Source: Neurospora tetraspora
Taxonomy: Eukaryota; Ascomycota; Sordariomycetes; Sordariales; Sordariaceae
Length of the DNA stretch: 64,000 bases
Direction: 5' to 3'
Assembly: GCF_033439725.1 (NCBI RefSeq)
Contig: NW_026944389.1
Span: 2,542,001-2,606,000, forward strand
The position numbers and the translations under genes are program-made. The notes under the pieces were generated by a model that had not been told where the DNA came from, ran no database searches, and was given only the letters and a program-made list of their open reading frames with translations. Within the stretch, counting starts at the first letter, position 1; the number at the start of each line of letters is the position of its first letter. Below, piece by piece: positions 12,601 through 24,513 of the stretch.

Positions 12601-13479
12601 TAGAATGTGGGGAATGGTAGTAGATTGGTTGAAATATCAATGAGTGAAAAAATCTATATTGGTTTTCCTTTTCCTCGAGGGAAGCGCTCTTCAAATAGAC
12701 TTTTTAGATCAATGAGTTATTAAGTGACAAAACCGTTTATACCTTTGGAATCGTCATTTTCTGATCATTCCAATGGTGTTACGTATGTCTTCGTACAACT
12801 GACGTCGAGGCCGGAATTCAGCTTCGAAGTTCGGACTCTGGAATTCTCTTCTGGATTTTATCTAGGGTTGATCCCTGTTGTTGGCCGGAGGTTTTCTCCG
12901 GTTATATATTTCATAATTTTATATAAAAATATAAAATATAAAAAATATTTTTATTATACTTGTAGAGTATAATATAAACCTGTAAATCCGTTATAAGTCT
13001 ATAATTATTATATATATATATATATATATTTAGACTAACAATAATTTTAATTGAAGCTTCGCTTAGGGAAGAAGAGGGATTAGAGGTACAGTCGCGGTCG
13101 CTAATATCGCTAGGGGAGGGATTAGAGGAGTAGTCACGGGCGGTAGCGGTATAGAAACTAACTATAAAGGAAGCTCGAAATAATTAAAATATTATAAAGA
13201 TATAAGCAATTGAGTACGATTGAATATAAAGTACGAGCGCCTTACTATTAATTACTCGATTGAGCATGGTCGATTTAGGGGGGTTCTATATAGTCGGTTT
13301 AGAGTATATAACGATGTTATGTTGTTGTTGTGTAGAAACGTGGGCTCGACTGTACGGAAAATATCGCATGTAAAAATCGCTAAGTTTTTTCGTTAATGCG
13401 GGTAAATATTTGAAACATTTTACGGGCTGGTTTTACTATACAAAACGTAGGGTTTTACATATCAGCTGTCATCAGCTAT

Positions 13480-13556
13480 CATATAGGGCAAACATGGTGC
13501 GGCAAGTCAAAATGTGGTGTGCGTAGACAAAAGGGGTGGTGCGGTAAGTTAAGCTC
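13480..13556 (-). repeat. Right terminal inverted repeat of the MULE
   Basis: It reads GTGTGCGTAGACAAAAGGGG and then GGTGCGGTAAGTTAAGCTC at the end, the inverse of the left end. It is followed directly by the TTTGGAAA duplication. Confidence 0.85.
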
Positions 13557-13564
13557 TTTGGAAA

Positions 13565-13904
13565 TAAATATCAAATACATTCATACTGACTCTTTCGCTA
13601 TCTAATGCTTTGCTGTTGTCCAAGTATGAGGACGAAACACTACCGGCCGGCTGAACAAATGACCGTATGAGAAAACCAACCAAAGTGCATGAGTCCATTA
13701 TTCGTTTCAGAGTGGGAAAGAAGGGAATGACAAAGGGAGTGGAGTGGTGATACTGATTATCGTGGGTGACATTCGTGCACCGACACGCATCAATGGCAAG
13801 CCGCTAATACCAACCACAGCACCTGCTATGCAACGAAACTAAAGTCATAACTCCGTGACTACAACGCACGCAGATGGTTGATGTGGTAGACGAGATAGCC
13901 CAAT
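13565..13904. other. Spacer between MULE and Lon gene, probably Lon 3' region
   Basis: About 340 bp of normal composition without an ORF. It lies downstream of the Lon stop codon (minus strand) and presumably holds its 3' untranslated region. Confidence 0.5.
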
Positions 13905-16900
13905 TCAAAGACGACTCTCGACGCTCGGATAATCGTGCTCGCTAGGCCACTGGCCGTCCGGCCAAACGTAACGAATGGCTTCCCAGATATGACTATGGTA
14001 ATAGTAAAGGTATGGTTAGCAAATCAGGTGCCCAAAACAGCCAGCATTGAGGAGAGGGTCCTGGGGAAGGAGTCTCAGATATCAGACAACAACCTACCTG
14101 ACATGGATGATTTCCAATCCATCCTTGACTTCCTGGGGCAAGTCCTTTACGTCCTTGCGGTTCTGCGCCGGGAGTAGGACCGTCTTGACACCCGCCCGGA
14201 GCGCTCCGATGAGTTTCTCCTTGATGCCTCCGACGGCCGTGATCCGTCCTCGGAGGGAAATCTCACCCTGTGACACAGAAACAAACGCCGTGTTAGCCTA
14301 GCACACATAACCTGGAAGCACAGTATTTCGTCCTTCTATCCATATCGGGAAACCCAAACGGACGTAAGATCCGCTTTGCCTTGCCTTGCTTCGTTGTGTT
14401 GTGCTTCGAGTCCCAAGGAAGGGGAAGCCAAAACAAATGGAATGGGACTACAAAGGGAGTGAAGAGACCAAAGAAATGGGGTTTGGAATGCTTACCGTCA
14501 TGGCCATGGTTGGTGGAACAGCCTTGCCAGAAAACAGGGAAATGAGAGCAACTGCCTGCGAGATGCCGCTGCTGGGTCCATCTTTGGGAACGGCACCGGA
14601 GGGGCAATGTACATGAATGCTCCTGTCCTTCATGATGTTCTCGTTCGGGCTCTGAGTGAGTCCAAGCTCATACGCGTGCGCCTTGACCCAGGTCAGGGCC
14701 ACCTCGACACTCTCCTTCAACACATCGCCCAGCTTGCCCGTCAGCTGGACGCTGCCGTTGCCTGGCATGTCGGCTACCTCGATGAAGAGGATACTACCAT
14801 TTCCACCCGAGCTGTACGCAACCAGACCAGTCACTATTCCTGGACGGCTAGTCTTCTCAGCGATCTCCTCTTCAAACTTTTCAATGCCCAAAAACTTCTC
14901 CAGGTCGTCCACGGTCAGTTGTGGGTTGTAATTCTCGGGGTGTCCCGAGTCCTTGGCGTCGGCGAACTCGACGGCTTTGCCACGCGCAACGGACGAGATC
15001 TCCCGCTCTAGGTTGCGCACGCCGGCCTCCCGCGTGTACGACTCGATGATCTTGGACACGACTTCTGGGGTGAAGGAAACCTGTGATTTGTCAAGGCCGT
15101 TGACCCGGAGTTGCTTGGGCACCAGGTGCTGCATCGCAATGTGGCGCTTTTCGAGGGTTGTGTAGCCCGGAATGTAGATTGTCTCCATTCGATCCAGCAA
15201 CGGTGCCGGAATGGTGTCGAGACTGTTTGCCGTGGCGATGAACAACACCTTGCTGAGATCAATCGGCACGTTTACGTAGTGATCGGTGAAATTATGGTTC
15301 TGCTCAGGGTCGAGGACCTCGAGCATAGCCGCCGAAGGGTCGCCATGAATGCTAGAGCCGCCGACCTTGTCGATCTCATCAAGGAGGAACACAGGGTTTG
15401 CTACGCCTACTTTCTTCAAACCCTGGACAATGAGGCCTGGCATAGCGGCGACATAGGTACGTCTATGACCGCGAATTTCTGCTTCGTCTCTCACACCACC
15501 AAGAGAAATTCTATGGAATTTCCTTCCCAAAGCAGTGGCGACAGATCGAGCGAGACTCGTCTTTCCAACTCCTGGAGGCCCGACCAGGAGGAGAATGGGA
15601 GACTTATCCACCATGCGCCTACTCTTCAAAGCCTCAAGCTTCGCGCCACCGGCCTTGGTCTTTTCATCAACACTAAGGTCGACAGCGGAAGGTTGAGCAC
15701 TGTCTTCTTTACTGCCCTCGGATGCTACCCCGAGCTCCTGTTCGATCTGTTTGATCTGGCTGTCCACGTCATCATTGATGGCTTGCTTGAGGCGAAGGAC
15801 TGCTAGATACTCGAGCAGGCGCTTTTTGACCTTGTCTAGCCCATAGTGATCCTCGTCGAGTTGCTTCCTTGCCCGGTTAAGCGTATCCGGGCCTAGGCGA
15901 TCGTCCGTAGTAGTCGTCCAGGGGATCTCTGCCAAAGTTTCAAGATATGTCCGAGTTACAGCATACTCGGCCTGTGCGGGATGGATCTTTTTCAGTCTCT
16001 TGATCTCCCGATCAGCTACCTTGGCCGCTTCAGGGCTGAGTCGTGCGGCATCGAGTCGTTTTTGCAGCTCTTCAATCTCGTTGGGCTCCTGGTCGTCATC
16101 TGCGTTTCCACCTCGTCCCATGAAGCCGCCCTGTGGCGGGAATGGCATGCCTACGCCTTGCCCTGGGGCCTTTACAGGCGGCTTGACCTTTCCAGGATTT
16201 GCCGAATCGGGGTCCACCGGGAATGGCAGGGTCGTGGCTGTGATAGTGGTGATGTTCATGCTGTTCTTAATGTTTTTTATCTGGCGGTCGAGCAGCTCGA
16301 TCACCTTGGCCACACGTTCCTTAACGTCGATCAAAGTCAGAATCTGGAGCTTTTCCTCATACGAGGATTCGACAATGTTGGCCATGAAGTCTGCGAGGGC
16401 ACCAGGATACTTCTGTCTCGTTATGTAGAAGTCGAGACGCCGGGCAAGCAGAGGTGACAGGCCAGGGGTACCAGAAGACTGTGGTAGAAGTGAGGACAGC
16501 CGGAGAATCGAGACAAACTGCCTGGACAGTAGCTTCAGAGACATGAAGAGTTCCTCGAGGGCAGAGTCTGTGATAAGAGCGGGATCGGCGTAACTGGAGA
16601 CCTCGCCTTCCAGATAAGCCTTGTCCGAGATAACCTTTTCGACGTGAATTCGTGTCACACCCTCGACCAACAAGGTAAACTCGCCGGTACCACGCCCCTC
16701 AACGCCAGTGATCTTAGCAGCAACGCCGTATGGGAAGAGATTGGCCTTGGTAGCCTTTGTCAGATCAACATCGTCGGTCGTTTCGGTTTTGTTATCCCCA
16801 TTCTCAATCAGAAGATGGCCCTCTGGTCCGATCAAGGGTGATGCCAGGGGTACGCAGGCAATAGGAATTGTATCGATACGTCCATTAGGAGTTTTGGAAG

Positions 16901-17051
16901 CCGCCTTCGCGTAAACGGCGGCGAGCAACGAGGCGATGTCGGGTCTGGTAGGCGAAACCGTAATGCGCTGAATAACGCCTGGTAGGAGGATAGTCCCCTT
17001 GGGAAGGGGAAGAAGCGGTATCGTGACCGTCGGTGCTCGCGTGGGAGCCAT
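13905..17051 (-). CDS. LON2: Peroxisomal Lon protease (ATP-dependent, LonP2 type)
   Basis: Exons are complement(14496-17051, 14098-14267, 13905-13992), giving 937 aa. It is an AAA+ serine protease expected to degrade damaged matrix proteins in peroxisomes. The N-terminal LON substrate domain covers about residues 10-265. Walker [10 protein letters not shown] lies near 491-499, Walker B VFLLDEID near 554-561. The catalytic Ser lies in PKDGPSSG (S827) and the catalytic Lys in GGIKEK (K868, exon 2). Both introns have GT-AG ends and restore the conserved joins AMT-GEISLRG and [14 protein letters not shown]. The last exon ends in SRL, a type 1 peroxisomal targeting signal. There is no mitochondrial presequence, which with SRL separates it from mitochondrial Pim1. 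A charged insert near 440-480 precedes the ATPase core. The start ATG at 17049-17051 opens directly into the LON domain. Confidence 0.95.
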
Positions 17052-20000
17052 GGGGAGGTCGGCTTATAGTGGAGTTTGATGTAATGTCGAGAAATCCGGG
17101 GAATCTGAAGAAACCGGGATCGGTCTTGTAGAAGGGTATTCAGAGTCGGTATGTATGATTATCGATTTGCGTGATTGAGATACGGGAGGCTGATACTCGT
17201 AACGGTTTATGTTATCGTGATCGTGGTTTCGTGAGAAAAAATCGAAGAACTCCAATGGGTGTATTCCAATACAAAATGCGGCAAAGGGGATGACGGGTGA
17301 TACAAGTAGAGGCGGGTTTGTGGTGCTGTTATGATAAAGGTGCCGTTCTCGGCTCAGCGGAAAGGGATATTATTTAAAGTAGAAAGGGAATGCAGTGACG
17401 CCTTGGTTGACGTAGGGTTCAACTGCAGTCTGCGTGTATAATTTGATGTGATGTTGGAAAGTTCGATTCACATCTGATTGCGCCACGGGCTGAAGTGGAT
17501 GATGGGATGAAACGGCGGCGAGGGGGTGACGGGTTGTTAAAGTGCAAGCAGCTGAAAGGAAGTCACCTCCGCAGTGCATGGGGCAAATAGTGGAGATGCG
17601 GGCGGCTGGCGGTTGATAGTGGAGCTCTTTGGTCTGGAAGGTCACCTCAACCATGGACGGTATCGGCGAACCTTCCATCAACCGAGGCAGAAGCGACGCG
17701 TTGGAAGGCTTGCCTCTGGGTCACGCTTCTCTTGCCCTGGAAAGCCCCAAAGTTTCAGCGCCTTTCAAACCCAGAATCCACTGGAAACCGTTCGACCCCG
17801 CCAGTCCAGTGAGGTTAGGTTCCAGGTTGCTCTCGCCCGGGCGACGACCCGACGTCACGCAATGCCGATGACACCGTCGTGATCCCGTCTCTCCCGTCCC
17901 GCACGCGCACAACTCCCGGGCATGGGTCCCGCTCATCGTTAGCGGATCATCGAATATCTTGTTCTTCTAGCACGTGAATATGGGTCACATGGCTTCTCCG
18001 GTACAATGTTCTAGAATCTCGGTGGCTCTCCATCGGTTCGAAGTCTGAGATGTGCTTGCAAGACACACACAACCTACCAGTCTACCGGAGCTCCTCGACT
18101 CTTGATAGTATGTGTTCACTCTTGCGTTTTTCACAGATTTCAGTGAGACTCCCGGCAATGTTTGGTAACGGGTGGGTGTGTAGGTGAATCGTATCTCCCT
18201 ACCTACCTACCTTGTAGAGTCTCGATGAGCCAAAAACATAAACCTCCTTGATTTGGTCTGGGTTAGGGTTATACCAGCATTCAGATTTGGCTACATCCCT
18301 CGAGTTGAAAGACTGCTCAGTTCAAGATGGTCCAGGCTAAACAATCACTATGGCAACTGTCACATCATGTTGTTTGAGGGCTGACGCACCAAAATAACTG
18401 ACAAAAGTAATAAGATATCAAAGACGAAGAACAAAGAGGAAGCTAGTCTACATCGGATGGAAGGGAAGAGGCTCTTGTATGCGATGACAGGAGTCCAGAT
18501 GGGTTGAAAGACCAAGATCCCAGACAGTGATTGGCATATGCCATCACAGCAACCCTGAGCAGCTTCACGATTAAATTTCTTGATTTCTTCCTCTGCCGGC
18601 CCTATGGAAAACGAAATATCTAGACCCGCCAGTTTGATTGTTCCCTTCTTGACCCCTCCTGTATTCGAACAACTATCTCCAGAGTTTCCGTGCTCACCTC
18701 GGCCGTCTTAAGAGGCCCACTCGATAACCGGTTGCCCCCATTGTCCATGAACTATCTTCTCACTCCTTAGGAACCTTAATAACCACAACTATTTCTCAAC
18801 AAATTAGCCTTTAGTCAAGCCTCCTGGGGACTCGTGTGGATTTCGGAAGACGGAACAGGATGTGATCCGGAGTATGATAAGTGTGGAACAAAAGCTACCT
18901 TCAAGAGGCCCGAACTGAGGATCGGAGGCAAGAAGGATATGGGACGGCTAGACACATGAGATTTGTCTAAGTGTTAATCCCTTATGCACTGGACTCATAG
19001 TAGCTGCAAAGTGTCGTGCCCCGGAAGAGTACACGACCGAGGAGCCTGGTTAGTCAGGGGCTTGGTTGAAGCTATGACTCCGGAGCTTGAGATCGTGAAG
19101 AACATCCGTGTTGATTAGATATAACACAGTGCCTTCATTCTCGAACCGTTTAGCTGTAGAAGGGGAGGTGGAGTCATCACGCAACACTTCAAAGTCGTCA
19201 GTATTTCCTGTTTTGCAAAGCCCATAGAGCAGCGGACTGTGACGGCCAATCCGTGGATTCTCAATTTCGTGTTGATTTGATATTTCTGGAGGTAGAAATT
19301 GGAATGAAGGAAGTGAATGAAGTCAAGGCATGGAAGGGGGAGCCGCATGTCCACTGACCGAGATCCACCCCCGCGTTAAGGTTGGATCTGGGGTGCATGA
19401 AAGGGCCCCATCCGCTCCGAGCCCTTGATCGCGACGCCAAGCTGTAACAGGGTTCGGGTTCGACGTATTCCATTGATGGGAGCATACTTTTTGGTTCATA
19501 TAGTGTCCTCATAACCGCATATCGCATCAGTATGTACTCTCCTGTTCGGTCTACTAGCGCCCTAAACCCAAAAAGACAGTACATGGGTATGTTCGGCTCG
19601 GGGACCCTCGCGCATCCGAGCTGCTAAAATGCAGCTTTCCAGACGAAAGGAAGCCATCCCGGCTGCGTATCGCCGTCTGGACTTTTGGCTGGTACCGAGC
19701 TACGAGTTGAACTCCCGTTGAGGGGGGGGATGAGGGAAACGACTGGAGCCACCAAGACGCGAACGACTAAGGCGACGAGCTCCTGGGCAAGTCTGGCGCA
19801 AACCGGTGGCGTAATAGACTTCCTTGACGACATCTCAAGAAGCAGGTACGTGGCCAAGCAAGGGCGATTTACCTTTGAAGTTCTTGTAGTCCTTCGTATT
19901 TATCACCCACGCAGGACTGTATGGTTCAACAGGAATACCTGCCGGTCTCATTCTTCGATGAGCTCCAATATGCTGTGAAGGGTACATGTAGTAATCGAAG

Positions 20001-20369
20001 TTAGCCATTTTGTATGGGCAGAGGACCATTCGAGCCCAATAGGGTGCTGATTGGTCGAGCTTTGCTTTCCTCGCAAAGGCGTATCCTGAACCGTTGGTTG
20101 CTGAACAGAAGGCTTGTTTTGTGATCAGCCAACAAGCCGTCCGCCTCTTGATCACTCACTGCGAGCAATGTGACCTGGGAAACCTGATTTTCCAAAGACC
20201 GAGGAATGGCCAACACCATCATGACTCCGACATATGGCCCACATCCGTGGATCGAGCAGCTCGTATGTACAATATTGATGACGTACGTCGTCTAGTTACA
20301 GAGCGTATATTATGGGGTCATTGCGATGCCCGTTCCCTCGGAGATCCAGTATTGTGTACGGCGTGATCA
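17052..20369. other. Long intergenic stretch upstream of Lon, no gene recognised
   Basis: About 3.3 kb of normal composition. It must contain the Lon promoter at its left end. The open frames are short, mutually overlapping and unlike known proteins. A telomere-like GGTTAGGGTT lies at 18261-18270. No tRNA cloverleaf was noticed. Confidence 0.45.
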
Positions 20370-20741
20370 TCACCTGTCGGACGGGGTGGAAGAGTCGTTG
20401 TTATTGTTGTCTTTGTGAAAGCCGAGCATGCTACCGAGCACACCCCCGGGCTTGGGCACCGGGCACTCTCTCTTCAGAGCTCTTGCCCTATCTGCGTCGC
20501 CAGACCCAGGCTCTGTCTCGAACTGCAGAATCTCGTCTTTGCCTTCGGTATTTTCCACGCGTCTCCGTCTGCGTCTCTTGGGCTGTCCGTCGGCAGACAT
20601 ATCTCCATCGGCAAAGGCAACCCTGGGGGCGGGACACGGCAGGATGTGAGGGACGCCGACGACGAGGAAGCTGGCCACAACAGTTGCTGCGAAGAGGGAG
20701 GAAGTCATACGCGACCTCGGGTGGAGGTGAGGCGGTGGCAT
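20370..20741 (-). CDS. Conserved small single-span membrane protein, function unknown
   Basis: The protein has 123 aa from the Met at 20741, or 112 aa from the Met at 20708. One hydrophobic segment near the N-terminus (SSLFAATVVASFLVVGVPHI) is followed by LPCPAPR, an Arg-rich patch (RRRRRR) and a C-terminal RECPVPKPGGVLGSMLGF block. The combination of a short N-terminal anchor with conserved-looking Cys/Pro-rich motifs recalls small fungal mitochondrial or ER proteins, but I do not recognise a family with a known function. The frame could be read further upstream to 20879, but that part looks like leader. A longer frame on the opposite strand (20415-20957) is GC-driven and unlikely to be real. 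The PP4 gene lies divergently about 1 kb away. Confidence 0.6.
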   Translation of the reverse strand: MPPPHLHPRSRMTSSLFAATVVASFLVVGVPHILPCPAPRVAFADGDMSADGQPKRRRRRRVENTEGKDEILQFETEPGSGDADRARALKRECPVPKPGGVLGSMLGFHKDNNNNDSSTPSDR

Positions 20742-21794
20742 GATGAATTGGTATTCGGATTGGAGGGCGGACGGGGCAAAATGAACGAGAGAGGTCCAGA
20801 GGGAGCGGGGTCTAAGTTCAGGGGAGCTTGCGCCAATTTTTATCAGCCATTGAGGTTCGCATTTTGGGCTCTGGGCCAACGGTACTCACTCGTGGCTTTT
20901 GCAACACTTATAGGACCATTATGTGCTGGGAATAAACCGGTCCCTTTGATGTCATAAGATTGCTGAGGTCAACCTCAATGTGCAATGCGGATGTCAGGGT
21001 AAGGTACCACGCGGGTGGGCGGGTTCCTTGTCAAGGTCGTTGGGCGGGCTGGACCGTGGACCGTTGTCGTCGAGCTTCGGGAAGATGGAGCTTCGATTGC
21101 AGTTCGGTTCTTAAAATTATTTCGTCAGTGGACCCCTCACCAGTGGCAGCTCCAGCTCTCAGACTCCCTCAGAACTTCAGTGGGCAGCTTCCTGTGCATC
21201 TTCGCTCTTGCACTCGCTGCCCCAAGCTTCCCCACGGTAGGTACGTACCTGAGCTCGTCTAGCGCCAAAATTTGGCCAATGGCGGCTAGCGTGTCGATAA
21301 GAACGCACGACCCATTTGACATTCGCTCTCCCCACCAGACAGGGATTTCTATGGTTCACTTGGCAGTTCCAGGTCCCTGGGCTGGGCCTGTCGCTAATGA
21401 ACTCCTTGCTCCCTGCTTCTTGCTGGATTGGCGACCGCTGCCATACCATTCTTGCCATTCTCGAGGTTGTGGTTTCGCGCCATTCCCAGGCTCCCGTCGC
21501 AAAAAAACAGCCGCCAGCCTAGAACACCTCGGTCCAGTCAAGATCATCCGCCCCATCCACACGACATCATCACGACCGATCCCTAGAGCGCTACCATCTG
21601 TGCTTGTTGCATCTGCAAGACGGACCAGCAAACATCTCGGCATAGCATGACACGAAGCTGACGCGACCCTACGAGACATTGCATTCGATTCCCACTTTCA
21701 TATACAAGTTTCGGCCCGGCTTGGTCTTCCCGTTCTGCGCGGCATCCACTCGCATCAAAGCAGCATTACTTATTACTGATAAACTTTCACAACC
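20742..21794. promoter_or_regulatory. Divergent intergenic region, small membrane protein / PP4 gene
   Basis: About 1.05 kb between two divergent starts. It contains a 211-codon open frame (21015-21650) with no family features, likely leader or promoter sequence of the phosphatase gene. No specific regulatory element could be assigned. Confidence 0.4.
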
Positions 21795-23282
21795 ATGAGT
21801 GATCTGGACAGGTTAGTGCCCTTCGGCTCTTGCGACCGGGCATACGAATTCCCCGCCGGCGACCTTCGTTCGTGATGCCTGACCTCTTTGGATAGGGCGA
21901 TCGCTCAGCTGCGAGCATGCCGGCCAATACCAGAATCAGACGTCCGCGAGCTCTGTCACAAGGCACGAGAAATCTTGATTGAAGAGGGGAATGTAGTCAC
22001 AGTTAATGCGCCGGTAACGGTATGTCTCGAGCTCACATAACCGAAATGAAGACGCACCGAATCTGACCAAGCGGCAACAAGATATGCGGAGATATTCATG
22101 GCCAGTTTCACGATCTCATGGAACTATTCCGCGTCGGCGGCGATCCTCCCGATACCAATTATCTGTTTATGGGTAGAGTTGTCCTTGGCCTGTCATTCCT
22201 ACCACCGAGGTCATATTAAGCTGACTGTTCCATTGTCGGACTTGGCAGGCGATTTCGTTGACCGCGGCTTCTACTCGCTCGAAACATTCTTACTTCTTCT
22301 CTGCCTCAAAGTTCGATACCCCGACCGCATGACCCTCATCAGAGGCAACCACGAATCACGACAGATCACAACTGTGTACGGTTTCTACGACGAATGTTAC
22401 AGGAAATATGGCAGCGCAAATGTTTGGCGTTACTGCTGCGACGTGTTCGACTATCTCGCCTTGGGCGCTATCGTTCTCGGGGCCTCCAATACCATCTCAC
22501 CAAGCGCCGGCGAGTCCAGTATACCAACAACACCTGAAGGGGACGAGGTGGAAATCGAGGTGTGCAACGCACAGGGCGAAGTAATGAGCAGGTTTCCTCG
22601 GCCCAACAACGGTACAAACAGCGATTTACAGAGCAGGACCAACGGGATACCACCACCGAGTAATACAGGCCCGCCTGGTTCAGGAGCGTCGGGATCGAGC
22701 AGAGGAACAGTGGGCAACCCAGCCGGCGCCGTCCTTTGTGTGCACGGCGGTCTTAGTCCGCTGATAGACAAGGTTGATAAGATCAGGCTTCTCGACCGAA
22801 AGCAGGAGGTTCCTCATGAGGGTGCTATGTGCGACCTCTTGTGGTCCGATCCAGACGAGATTGACGGTTGGGGGTTGTCGCCTCGGGGTGCCGGCTTCCT
22901 TTTTGGTGCCGACATCGTCAAGGTATTCAATCATCGCAATGACCTCAGCCTGATCGCCCGTGCCCATCAGCTGGTCATGGAAGGTTTTAAGGAAATGTTT
23001 GATGCCAGCATCGTTACCGTTTGGTCAGCGCCAAATTACTGCTACCGCTGCGGAAACGTTGCTGCACTTCTTGAGCTATCGGAGGACGATTCGGGTTTGG
23101 GCGTGCTTGCCCGCAATAACGGAGATGTCAATCGCAGCGATGGCGGTGGAGGTGGAGGGCTCGGGGAGAGTGAGCCACAACCGATGAAGGGTCCAGCAAG
23201 GCGCTACCGTGTCTTCCAGGCGGCTCCTCAGGACTCGAGGGGAATGCCGGCCAAAAAGCCGGTTGCCGACTACTTCTTGTAA
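21795..23282 (+). CDS. pph3: Serine/threonine phosphatase PP4 catalytic subunit (Pph3 type)
   Basis: Exons 21795-21811, 21896-22019, 22082-22172 and 22249-23282 give 421 aa. The N-terminus [12 protein letters not shown] is characteristic of PP4 rather than PP2A or PP6. Metal-binding and catalytic motifs are all present: GDIHG, GDFVDRG, RGNHE, HGGLSP, and the HQLVMEG and [11 protein letters not shown] blocks. The C-terminus ends DYFL, the carboxymethylated Leu tail of PP2A-like enzymes. PP4 acts in the DNA damage response (dephosphorylation of gamma-H2A and Rad53 in yeast) and in nutrient signalling. The protein is about 110 aa longer than usual (305-310 aa). Roughly 85 low-complexity Ser/Gly/Pro-rich residues (22480-22734) interrupt the core between LGAIVLG and VLCVHGG, and a Gly-rich segment lies before the C-terminal tail. 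The insertion is open in frame and has no clear splice sites. Confidence 0.93.
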
Positions 23283-24513
23283 ACCGGTAGCTAGGAATCG
23301 TCGGAATACGTTGTCCTAGGATCGGTCTATCAAAGACAAGTGGGACGGTGTCAAATACGATGTGTTGCCGAATTTGCGTCTTACTTTGGGATATTATACC
23401 CCAGCGTCCTGGATTATGGGTTTAAAGATTTTGGTTCATGAAAACGCAGGAAACGATGTGGATTGTCTTGTTCCGGGGAACATTGGCATAAAGTGCGCGG
23501 GACAAATCGATTCGATTTGGAAAATAAACTGCCGAATAGATCTGGCATCCCCCAAGACCGTAACTGTCCAGAAAAGGCGTGATTCGAATTTTGGGTGATG
23601 GCGATGGGCTAGCATTCCTTCCTCCGGCCGGCAGGCGTTTATGGTGTCGGAATTGGTGTGATCTTTGTACCTCGTCATAGGAAAACATAACGGCTCTTGA
23701 ATCAACTACTAAAATTCCTGGAAGAACGCTCGGCAGTCTCACTTTTTGGCCCCAGAACCGATGAGTATCAGTCAGTCCTTACCTTTACGTATGCTGTTGT
23801 CTGCGGACATATGTATTCCGATCCTCAGATGTGTTGCCATCGAGTCTTCGGGGGCCGGTCATGCGGAGATCCGGAGCGAGTAGGCTACGTAGAAGCCGGA
23901 CTGTACTCATCGACGGCATCTCGGGCCCCGGCTGATCGGATTCGGACGGGCCCAGCTCCATCCGGTGCGGGTCCTGCTTTTTGGTGGCTCCCGGACCAGG
24001 TCGCCGTGTCCGGTGGCTTGATCCCGAGTCATGAACCGACCGAAAAGCTCCGCACAACCAGGAACTGAGTTCCGTAGAGGCCCACCTCGATTAAATAGAC
24101 AGTCGAGGTTTCCACAACAGCTTACCTTGCTGTTTCTATTTACACCAAACACGGCATGCGAAAGGCATGATCTAGGAATGTTCACCATTCAAAGTCACGG
24201 AAGGGGCTGCTGTCCTTTGTGAGATCACTCGTCGCCCGAGATGGTTTGAAACGGTAAGAGTAGTTTCTCCTCTATGATCCATAACAAAACTGAACCGCAT
24301 CAAGTTAGCTTAATCCACGATGCATCCAGGCTTTGGAGCAACCAGCGCAAAACAGAAAGCGGAGGGTAACCGACGTTCAGTGTGTTCCAAAAATTGTATT
24401 ACTACCGCCACCGGCCGGCCTCAACCAAGCCAAGATGTTCTGTTATTCCATCAAGACTTTGGAGCCATTGTACTGTTTTCCCCGACGGCCGATGGCAAGA
24501 CGTGTCCCCGAAT
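23283..24513. other. Convergent intergenic region
   Basis: About 1.2 kb between the 3' ends of the phosphatase and the 91-aa protein gene. Open frames are short and unremarkable. It presumably contains both 3' untranslated regions. Confidence 0.5.

Larger units (their letters stand above)
9419..13564 (-). mobile_element. RIP-degraded Mutator-like (MULE) DNA transposon with TIRs and 8-bp target duplication
   Basis: The element spans 9427-13556 and is flanked on both sides by the 8-mer TTTGGAAA (9419-9426 and 13557-13564). Its ends are inverted repeats beginning GAGCTTAACTTACCGCACC, continuing through CCCTTTTGTCTACGC, with weaker similarity to about 75 bp. The interior is AT-rich and stop-riddled. 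On the minus strand near 11450-11640 one frame reads WLQDIIVDIKIKRPYVIII and ends in FNNNIIIAIKKYWKG (stops read as Trp or Gln). This corresponds to the MULE transposase core, where family members have TDRD...A and CxWHxxxN motifs; D-to-N and H-to-Y changes fit C-to-T/G-to-A mutation. An 8-bp duplication is usual for fungal MULEs such as Hop. The element is not functional. Confidence 0.85.

Noticed and set aside
12724-12972. 82-codon open frame inside the MULE
   Set aside because: It lies on the opposite strand to the transposase remnant, has no similarity to known proteins and sits in a less mutated patch; chance.
21015-21650. 211-codon open frame upstream of the PP4 gene
   Set aside because: No domain features, irregular composition, and overlapping frames on both strands; more likely leader or promoter sequence.
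22480-22734. Reading the PP4 insertion as an intron
   Set aside because: No GT donor directly after LGAIVLG and no suitable acceptor before VLCVHGG that keep the frame; the segment is fully open. Kept as coding but flagged for transcript evidence.
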